Assembly: GCA_036003705.1 (NCBI GenBank)
Contig: DASYSE010000079.1
Coordinates: 1 to 64,000, forward strand
DNA length: 64,000 bases
From: CALGFH01 sp036003705
GTDB lineage: Bacteria; Actinomycetota; CALGFH01
Reading direction: 5' to 3'
Shown here: positions 50,898-57,288 of the stretch, one piece after another
Layout of the letters: the number at the start of each line of letters is the position of its first letter
Position numbering within the stretch: position 1 is the stretch's first letter
The notes under the pieces: model-generated
Told to the model about the DNA's origin: nothing
Database searches by the model: none
What the model saw: the letters and a program-made list of their open reading frames with translations, nothing else
Program-made: the position numbers and the translations under genes

Positions 50898-51209
50898 GGG
50901 TTCTCCTCGGCGCCGACGGCAGAGATGGGGGGACCGTCTGGTCGGGGTTTCTCCAGGATCGCCCCGGGCGAAACCCGTTCGACCGGATCACCGGAGCTGG
51001 CCGGAGGTAGACCAGCCGGGCCGGGTCGACCCCGGGCCGCCCGGCCAGATGGGCCAGGGCCGTCCCGGGCGTCGATGGCCAGGCCGGCTTCGGTCGGGCT
51101 GCCGCGGCTGCCGCCATGACCACCAAGGCGATCCCGACTCGCATGCCGCAGCCGTACCATGGTCCCGCTGGGGCGCAGCACGGTTGGGACGAGTTCGGGA
51201 GGAGCCGCC

Positions 51210-52046
51210 ATGGAGGTCGGGGTCGGGCTGCCAACCACCACGCCGGGCGCCGACGGCCGCTGCGTCGTGGAGTGGGCCAGACGGGCCGAGGCCGGGCCGT
51301 TCGCCAGCCTCGGTGTGCTGGACCGGATGGTGTATCCCAGTGTCGAGCCGTTGGCGGCCCTGGCGGCGGCGGCCGCGGTCACGGCCACGGTCCGGCTGGT
51401 CACCATGGTGGTGATCGGGCCGCTGCGCAACACCGTGCTGCTGGCCAAGCAGGCCGCCTCGCTCGACCTGCTGTCGGGCGGCCGGCTCACCCTCGGCCTG
51501 GCGATCGGCGCCCGCGCCGACGACTACCAGGCGATGGGGGTCGACCGGCGCGACCGCGGGCGGCGCCTCGGCGACCAGCTGGCCGAGCTCCGCTCGATCT
51601 GGGAGAAGGGCGAGGTCGGTCCCGAGCCGGTCCAGCCGGGCGGTCCGCCGCTGCTGGCCGGCGGGCTGTCGGGGGAGGCGTTCGCGCGCATGGCCCGCAC
51701 CGCCGACGGCTACGTCCACGGCGGCGGCCCGCCGCGGGCATTCGCCGGCGCCGCCGCCAAGGCGTGGGCGGCCTGGCGGGACCTCGAGCGGCCGGGCCGG
51801 CCGCAGCTGTGGGGCCAGGGCTACTTCGCCCTCGGCGACCCCGACGCCGGCGGCGCCTACCTGCGCGACTACTACGCCTTCACCGGGCCGTTCGCCTCCA
51901 AGATCGCCGCCGGCAACCTGACCAGCGGGCGGGCGGTCAACGACTTCGTCCGCGGCTACGCGGAGGCCGGCTGCGACCACCTGGTCCTGCTGCCCACCGT
52001 CTCCGACCCGGCCCAGCTCGACCGCCTGGCCGACGTGCTCGCCTGA
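51210..52046 (+). CDS. LLM-class flavin/F420-dependent oxidoreductase
   Basis: 278-residue luciferase-like TIM-barrel protein: MEVGVGLPTTTPGADGRCVV, VRLVTMVVIGPLRNTVLLAK, LDLLSGGRLTLGLAIGARAD. It is shorter than typical members (~300-340) because the C-terminal insertion region is compact. ATG at 51210 with GGGAGGAG 7 nt upstream. The next gene, a flavin hydroxylase, starts 13 bp after its stop, so the two probably share a transcript. Confidence 0.88.
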   Translation: MEVGVGLPTTTPGADGRCVVEWARRAEAGPFASLGVLDRMVYPSVEPLAALAAAAAVTATVRLVTMVVIGPLRNTVLLAKQAASLDLLSGGRLTLGLAIGARADDYQAMGVDRRDRGRRLGDQLAELRSIWEKGEVGPEPVQPGGPPLLAGGLSGEAFARMARTADGYVHGGGPPRAFAGAAAKAWAAWRDLERPGRPQLWGQGYFALGDPDAGGAYLRDYYAFTGPFASKIAAGNLTSGRAVNDFVRGYAEAGCDHLVLLPTVSDPAQLDRLADVLA

Positions 52047-52059
52047 AGGAGGCCCAGCG

Positions 52060-54195
52060 GTGCGCATCGGGGTCCTGGGTGGTGGTCCGGCCGGCTTGTA
52101 CTTCGCGCTGCTGGCCAAGCGGGCCGACCCGGCCCACGAGCTCACCGTGGTGGAGCGCAACACCCCCGACGCCACCTTCGGCTGGGGGGTGGTGTTCTCC
52201 GAGGAGACGCTGGGGGCGTTGCGGGACGCCGACTACCCGAGCTACGTGGAGATCACCGACACCTTCGCCCGCTGGAGCGCCATCGAGGTGGTCTACGGCG
52301 GGCGGACCGTCCGCTCGGGCGGGCACCGGTTCTCGGCCATCGCCCGCCGGCGGCTGCTGGAGATCCTGCAGCGCCGCTGCCGCGACGTCGGGGTCGAGCT
52401 GGCCTTCCAGCGGGAGGCGGCCGACCTGGACGCCTTCGCCGACCGGGACCTGCTGGTCGCCGCCGACGGGGTCAACTCGACCGCCAGGCGGCTGCTGGAA
52501 CCGCACCTGCGCCCCAGCCTGGACGTGCACCGCTCCAAGTTCGTCTGGTTCGGCACCGACCTGGTCCTCGACGCGTTCACCTTCGTGTTCCGGCCCACGC
52601 CGCACGGCATGTTCCAGGTCCACGCCTACCCGTTCGACGCCGAGACCAGCACCTTCATCGTCGAGTGCACCGAGGGCACCTGGCGGAGGGCCGGGCTGGA
52701 CCAGGCCGGCGAGGAGGAGAGCATCGCCTTCTGCCAGGAGCTGTTCGCTCCCGAGCTCGGCGGCCACAAGCTGCTGTCCAACCGGTCGCTGTGGACCAGC
52801 TTCGTGACCGTCCGCTGCCGGAGCTGGCACCACGGCAACGTCGTCCTGCTCGGCGACGCCGCCCACACCGCCCACTTCACCATCGGGTCGGGCACCAAGC
52901 TGGCCATGGAGGACGCGGTCGCGCTCGGCCAGGCCCTGCAGCGCCACCCGGCCGACCTGGCGGCGGCCATGACCGACTACGAGCTGGAGCGCCAACCGGT
53001 GGTGGAACGCTTCCAGGAGGCGGCGCGCGGCAGCGCCAGCTGGTTCGAGAACGCCCGCCGCTACGACGGCTTCGACCCGGTCCAGTTCACCTGCAATCTC
53101 CTGACCCGCTCCGGCCGCATCGGCCACCTGGAGCTGACCAGGCGCGACGCCCGCTTCGCCGCCACCGTCGACCGGTTCTTCGCCAACCGGCCCGATCTGC
53201 TGGTGCCGCCGCCGCCGCTGTTCGCCCCGCTGCGCCAGCGGGCCCTGACGCTGGCCAACCGGATCGCCCTGGCGGTCGGAGGGGAGGACGACGCCGACGC
53301 CGGCCGCCTGGCCGACGCCGCCGGCGGTCGCCTGGCCGAGGCCGCCGCGACCGGGGCCGGCCTGATCGTGAGCGAGCTGGTCGCGGTCGCGCCCGACGGC
53401 CGGATCACCCCGGGCACCCCCGGCCTGTGGGACGACGGCCAGGCCGAGCCGTGGGCCGGGCTGTCCCAGGAGGTTGCCGACCGGGGCGCAAGGCTCGCCC
53501 TGCGGCTGGGCCACGCCGGCCGCCGCGGGGCCACCCGGCCGCGCCGCCAGGGTGTCGACCGGCCGCTGCCCGCCGGTGGCTGGCCGCTGCTGGCCGCCTC
53601 GGCCGTCCCCTACGTGCGGGGGAGTGACGTGCCACGGGCGATGGACACCGGCGACATGGAGCGGGTCACCGGCCAGTTCGCGAACGCGGCCCGGCTGGCC
53701 GCCGTCGCCGGGGTGGAGGTGCTGCTGCTCGACCTGGCCCACGGCTACCTGCTCGGCGGGTTCCTGTCGCCGCTGGCCAACCGGCGCGACGACGGGTTCG
53801 GCGGCGCGCCGGAGCGGCGGCTGCGCTTCCCCCTCCAGGTGGTCGCCGCCGTCCGTGCCGCCTGGCCGCCCGACCGTCCCCTGTGGGCGTCGCTGGCGGC
53901 CAGCGACTGGTCCCCCGGCGGCCTGGAACCCGGCGAGGCGGTCGCCACCGCCAGGGCCCTGGCCGAGCACGGCTGCGACCTGCTCCAGGTGACCGCCGGC
54001 CAGGCCACCGCCACGACCCGGCCCGACTACGGCCGCTTCCACCTGGTCGGCTGGAGCGACCTGATCCGCAACGACGCCGCCGTCCCCACCATGGTCGGCG
54101 GCAACCTCACCACCGCCGACGAGGTCAACACCGTCCTGGCGGCGGGTCGGGCCGACCTGTGCCTGCTCGACCCCCGGTACTACGCCGGCGCCTGA
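52060..54195 (+). CDS. Salicylyl-CoA 5-hydroxylase-like FAD monooxygenase fused to an OYE-like domain
   Basis: 711 residues. Residues 1-~385 are a class A flavin monooxygenase: RIGVLGGGPAGLYFALLAKR, LLVAADGVNSTARRLLEP and VVLLGDAAHTAHFTIGSGTK with LAMEDAVALG. From ~390 an Old-Yellow-Enzyme-type barrel follows: ARLALRLGHAGRRGATRP, LDLAHGYLLGGFLSPLANRR and GFGGAPERRLRFP. The barrel start lacks the normal conserved NR.V..PM block and the C-terminus stops at LDPRYYAGA, so the second domain is degenerate and short (full proteins are ~770). The family hydroxylates aryl-CoA thioesters. GTG start at 52060. Confidence 0.87.
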   Translation: MRIGVLGGGPAGLYFALLAKRADPAHELTVVERNTPDATFGWGVVFSEETLGALRDADYPSYVEITDTFARWSAIEVVYGGRTVRSGGHRFSAIARRRLLEILQRRCRDVGVELAFQREAADLDAFADRDLLVAADGVNSTARRLLEPHLRPSLDVHRSKFVWFGTDLVLDAFTFVFRPTPHGMFQVHAYPFDAETSTFIVECTEGTWRRAGLDQAGEEESIAFCQELFAPELGGHKLLSNRSLWTSFVTVRCRSWHHGNVVLLGDAAHTAHFTIGSGTKLAMEDAVALGQALQRHPADLAAAMTDYELERQPVVERFQEAARGSASWFENARRYDGFDPVQFTCNLLTRSGRIGHLELTRRDARFAATVDRFFANRPDLLVPPPPLFAPLRQRALTLANRIALAVGGEDDADAGRLADAAGGRLAEAAATGAGLIVSELVAVAPDGRITPGTPGLWDDGQAEPWAGLSQEVADRGARLALRLGHAGRRGATRPRRQGVDRPLPAGGWPLLAASAVPYVRGSDVPRAMDTGDMERVTGQFANAARLAAVAGVEVLLLDLAHGYLLGGFLSPLANRRDDGFGGAPERRLRFPLQVVAAVRAAWPPDRPLWASLAASDWSPGGLEPGEAVATARALAEHGCDLLQVTAGQATATTRPDYGRFHLVGWSDLIRNDAAVPTMVGGNLTTADEVNTVLAAGRADLCLLDPRYYAGA

Positions 54196-54234
54196 TCGTT
54201 GGAGCGGTGCGGGCCCGCGGCCGATGGCCGATCC

Positions 54235-54420
54235 CGGCGCGTGCACCGTACAGGTCGGTGCGGTACGGCAGCCCGATCTGGCCTGACCCGGCCAGGGACG
54301 GCCCCGCGGCGGCCACCTGCTCGATCTGGGCGAGCACCCGCGCGCGTTCCGCGTCCGGGAGGGTGGCGATGAAGCTGATCGAGGCGAAGCGGTCCAGCAG
54401 CGCCGCGCCGCCTCGTGCGT
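54235..54420 (-). pseudogene. C-terminal remnant of a SAM-dependent methyltransferase
   Basis: The 439-bp gap 54196-54634 holds no intact gene. On the minus strand it reads LLDRFASISFIATLPDAERA, RVLAQIEQVAAAGPSLAGSG and LPYRTDLYGAR, the characteristic end of actinobacterial class I methyltransferases that finish with PYRTDLYW. The catalytic SAM-binding half is absent and the natural stop is lost. Strong codon signature supports former coding status. Confidence 0.7.
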
Positions 54421-54478
54421 CCCCACGCCGGCGCCCCCCCCAGCTCTCTTCGACACGACAGGCGGCTCCCTGATCCAG

Positions 54479-54500
54479 GTGGGGGAGCGAGCTCCCCCAC
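54479..54500. terminator. Strong GC hairpin between a remnant and the nucleotidyltransferase gene
   Basis: GTGGGGGAG and CTCCCCCAC form a perfect 9-bp stem around a CGAG tetraloop. There is no T-run on either side, as is common for actinobacterial intrinsic terminators. It may end transcription from the flavin hydroxylase side. Confidence 0.55.
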
Positions 54501-54634
54501 GGCCCCAGGAGCGCCTGTGCCATGGCACTCAACCGCCCTACCCCACTGCGAGGACCCGGCAGCCGGGACGCTCCCGCTCCAGGCGGGCTCCTTCCGGGCG
54601 TTTCGGGCGGTGCCGCGGGTGGAATGGCCAGGGC

Positions 54635-55537
54635 ATGGACGACCGTGACCACCCGCACGAGCGGGAATGGACCGGCACCCTGCCCGAGGTCGACGAGGAG
54701 ACCTTCCTGCGGGTGCTGGCCGACGCCATCCGGGTGGCCGACGGCACCGGCCTGGCCCACGCGTTCATGGGCGGGATCGCCTCGACCGCGCTCGGCCGGC
54801 ACCGCTGGACCCACGACATCGACCTGTGCGTGCGGCCGCAGGATGCCCGCGCCATGCTGCTGGCGTTCGCCGACGCCGGCTACGACACCGAGGAGACCGA
54901 CCAGGCCTGGCTCTACAAGGCGACCAGGGACGGGGTGCTGGTCGACGTGATCTTCGAGAGCACCGGAGGGATCGTGCTCGACGACGAGATGCTCTCCAGG
55001 GTCCGCCAGGCCAGCTTCGGGCAGCTCCGGCTCAACGTCCTCGGCCCCGAGGACCTGCTGGTCATCAAGGCGATCGTGCACCGCGAGCACCGGCAGCGTC
55101 ACTGGTTCGACGCGCTGGCACTGGTGGAGACCGGCGAGCTGGACTGGCCGTATCTGCTGCGCCGGGCCGCCCCAGGGCCGCGCCGGGTGGCCAGCCTGTT
55201 GCTGTACGCCCAGACCGAAGGCCTGCGGGTTCCCGACTGGGTGGTCGAGGCGCTGCTGGAGCAGGCCCGCGAGCAGGAAGCCGCCGAGGCGGTGCCCGAC
55301 GAGTACCTGGTCGCCCACGCCAACGAGGCGCTGGCCGTCGACCCCCGCACCGCCGAGCTGGAACTGGACGTCACCATCGACGGCGGCGAGGTCGTGCTGA
55401 CGGGGACCGTCGCCACCCCCGAACGGCAGGCCGCCGTGGCCGAGGTCGTGGGCAAGGTCCTGCCCGGCCGGGAGATCCGCAACCTGACCGCGGTCGATGG
55501 CGCGTCGGCCGAGCCATTCGTGGAGACGCTGCCGTGA
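54635..55537 (+). CDS. Nucleotidyltransferase-like domain fused to a BON domain
   Basis: 300 residues. The N-terminal ~200 resemble MNT/AbiEii-type nucleotidyltransferases: AFMGGIASTALGRHRWTHDI with DIDLCVRPQDA, LVDVIFES and LNVLGPEDLLVIKAIVHRE. The C-terminal ~60 residues form a BON domain (LDVTIDGGEVVLTGTVATPE, then RQAAVAEVVGKVLPG). BON domains usually bind membranes or partners in secreted proteins, so the fusion to a cytoplasmic transferase is notable. ATG at 54635. The stop overlaps the phosphoesterase start (GTGA). Confidence 0.82.
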   Translation: MDDRDHPHEREWTGTLPEVDEETFLRVLADAIRVADGTGLAHAFMGGIASTALGRHRWTHDIDLCVRPQDARAMLLAFADAGYDTEETDQAWLYKATRDGVLVDVIFESTGGIVLDDEMLSRVRQASFGQLRLNVLGPEDLLVIKAIVHREHRQRHWFDALALVETGELDWPYLLRRAAPGPRRVASLLLYAQTEGLRVPDWVVEALLEQAREQEAAEAVPDEYLVAHANEALAVDPRTAELELDVTIDGGEVVLTGTVATPERQAAVAEVVGKVLPGREIRNLTAVDGASAEPFVETLP

Positions 55538-56262
55538 TCCGGGTGGCGGCCGTCGGCGACGTCCACGTCGGGGTCGACTCGGCCGGCCGGCTGGCGTCCC
55601 GCCTTGCTGGGCTGGCCGACCACGCCGACCTGTTCCTGCTGGCCGGCGACCTGACCCACCGGGGCCGGCCCGAGGAGGCCAAGGTGCTGGCCGAGGAGCT
55701 GCGCGACGTCGGCGTGCCGACGGTGGCGGTGCTCGGCAACCACGACTACCACTCCGACCAGCAGGACGCGGTCACGCAGGTGCTGGAGGACGCCGGGATC
55801 CGGGTGCTGGAGGGGGACGCGGTGGTGCTGGAGGTCGGCCACCGGCGGGTCGGGATCGCCGGCAGCAAGGGGTTCGGCGGCGGCTTTGCCGGCGCCTGCG
55901 CCAGCGACTTCGGCGAGCCGGAGATGAAGGCGTTCGTCGGCCGCACCAAGGCCCTGGCCAGCCGCCTGGAGCAGGCGCTCGGCAGGCTGCACGCCGACCG
56001 CCGGATCGCCCTGCTCCACTACTCCCCGGTCGCCGAGACCCTGTCCGGGGAGCCCCGCGAGATCCACGCCTTCCTCGGCAGCTACCTGCTGGCCGAGGCG
56101 GTCGACCGCGTCGGGGCCGATCTGGTCCTCCACGGCCACGCCCACCGGGGCAGCCGCAACGGCACCACCCCCGGCGGGGTCCCGGTCCGCAACGTCGCCG
56201 CCCCCGTGATCGGCCGCGCCTACGAGGTCTTCCAGTTCGACACCGAGGAGCCCCCGGCCTGA
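55534..56262 (+). CDS. Metallophosphoesterase coupled to the nucleotidyltransferase
   Basis: 242-residue cytoplasmic calcineurin-like enzyme with all metal motifs: VAAVGDVHVGVDS, LFLLAGDLTHRGRPEEA, VAVLGNHDYHSDQ, IALLHYSPVAETLSG and LVLHGHAHRGSRNG. Family members cleave phosphodiesters or cyclic nucleotides. The GTG start overlaps the stop of the nucleotidyltransferase-BON gene, so the two are made together and may add and remove the same modification; this is inference. Confidence 0.88.
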   Translation: MIRVAAVGDVHVGVDSAGRLASRLAGLADHADLFLLAGDLTHRGRPEEAKVLAEELRDVGVPTVAVLGNHDYHSDQQDAVTQVLEDAGIRVLEGDAVVLEVGHRRVGIAGSKGFGGGFAGACASDFGEPEMKAFVGRTKALASRLEQALGRLHADRRIALLHYSPVAETLSGEPREIHAFLGSYLLAEAVDRVGADLVLHGHAHRGSRNGTTPGGVPVRNVAAPVIGRAYEVFQFDTEEPPA

Positions 56263-56381
56263 TCAGCCGGCCCTCCTCGAGCAGCTGGTCGACCTTCTCG
56301 ATGAACCCGAGCTGATTATCTTGGGTGATGGTCGAGGCCGGTGAGGGCCCCGATGACGATGGCGTCCCAGGTCGCGGCCAT
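56263..56381 (-). pseudogene. Gutted gene divergent from the TetR regulator
   Basis: On the minus strand an ATG at 56381, with GGAGAGG just upstream, begins MAATWDAIVIGALTG. Within ~20 codons the frame closes and another frame reads ITQDNQLGFIEKVDQLLEEG, which looks like the C-terminus of a protein and runs up to the phosphoesterase stop. Together they look like the first and last codons of one gene with its middle deleted. The N-terminus resembles a flavoprotein start but the identity is not certain. Confidence 0.45.
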
Positions 56382-56398
56382 GCCTCTCCACTGCTCTT

Positions 56399-56414
56399 GA
56401 CTGAACGTTCAATC
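56399..56414. promoter_or_regulatory. Palindromic operator for the TetR regulator
   Basis: A 16-bp near-palindrome with perfect core TGAACGTTCA (56402-56411), flanked by GAC and ATC. It lies 72 bp before the TetR start and 18 bp before the divergent remnant's start, the usual place for autoregulation and control of a divergent target. Confidence 0.65.
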
Positions 56415-56486
56415 TAGGATGTGGCTGGGCGCCCGACAAGCCCGGCAGGCCATACTGCACCCGACGCCGAGATCCCTGGAGCAGGC

Positions 56487-57155
56487 ATGAGCCCACGACG
56501 CAAGCTACCCGACGCAAGGCGGCGGCAGATCCTCAAGGCGGCAGTGCAGGTGATCGCCGACAAGGGCCTGTGCGACACCGGGATCAAGGACGTGGCCGAC
56601 CAGGCCGGCACCAGTCCGGCCCTGGTCATCTACTACTTCGGCAAGAAGGACATCCTGCTCGCCGAGGCGCTGTCGTTCGCCGACGAACGCTTCTACGCCG
56701 AGACGGCGGACGCGGTGGCCGGGATGTCCAGCGCCCGCGACCGGCTGGTCGAGCTGGTGCGCTGCTCATGCTCGGTGGGGGAGGCCGGGGACCACTTCGA
56801 CGAGTGGGTGCTGTGGCTGGACCTGTGGGCCAGGGCGCCCCGCGACCCGGACGTGGCCAGGGACCGGGCGGCGATGGACCGGCGCTGGCGGACCACCATC
56901 ACCGCGATCGTCCGCGAGGGTCAGGCGGCCGGCGAGTTCTCCCGGATCGACGCCGACGGCTTCGCGCTGCGGCTGGCAGCCCTGATCGACGGGCTGGCCA
57001 TCCAGGCCGTGCTGCACGACCCGGAGGTCTCCCGCGAGCGCATGTTCGACCTGTGCGTTGAGCTCTGCGCCAGGGAGCTCGGCTTCTCGTGGACCAGCGA
57101 GCACCGGGCCGCGCTGCTGCAACCCTCCAAGCGCGGCGCGGCCGCCTCAGGCTGA
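56487..57155 (+). CDS. TetR/AcrR-family transcriptional regulator (BetI-like)
   Basis: 222 residues. The N-terminal helix-turn-helix domain reads DARRRQILKAAVQVIADKGL, IKDVADQAGTSPALVIYYFG and KKDILLAEALSFAD. The C-terminal ligand domain resembles BetI-type regulators (WVLWLDLWARAPRDPDVARD; LAALIDGLAIQAVLHDP). It probably represses the palindrome at 56399. Its original divergent target appears to have been deleted, so its present regulon is unclear. ATG at 56487 with GGAGCAGG just upstream. Confidence 0.92.
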   Translation: MSPRRKLPDARRRQILKAAVQVIADKGLCDTGIKDVADQAGTSPALVIYYFGKKDILLAEALSFADERFYAETADAVAGMSSARDRLVELVRCSCSVGEAGDHFDEWVLWLDLWARAPRDPDVARDRAAMDRRWRTTITAIVREGQAAGEFSRIDADGFALRLAALIDGLAIQAVLHDPEVSRERMFDLCVELCARELGFSWTSEHRAALLQPSKRGAAASG

Positions 57156-57288
57156 GCCGGGGGAGGACCCGGAGGGCGTCGGCCGGGTTGCCCCTTGCCT
57201 GCCCCTTCACATGGATGTCTCGACCGTGGCCCCGGGGTGGCCTGTCGGCAGCGCTGCCGAGCCGCCGGCCAGCCTGCCCTGGAAGGGC

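Noticed and set aside
56397..56420. TTGACT...TAGGAT as the TetR promoter
   Set aside because: The spacing is 12 bp, too short for a normal sigma-70-type promoter.
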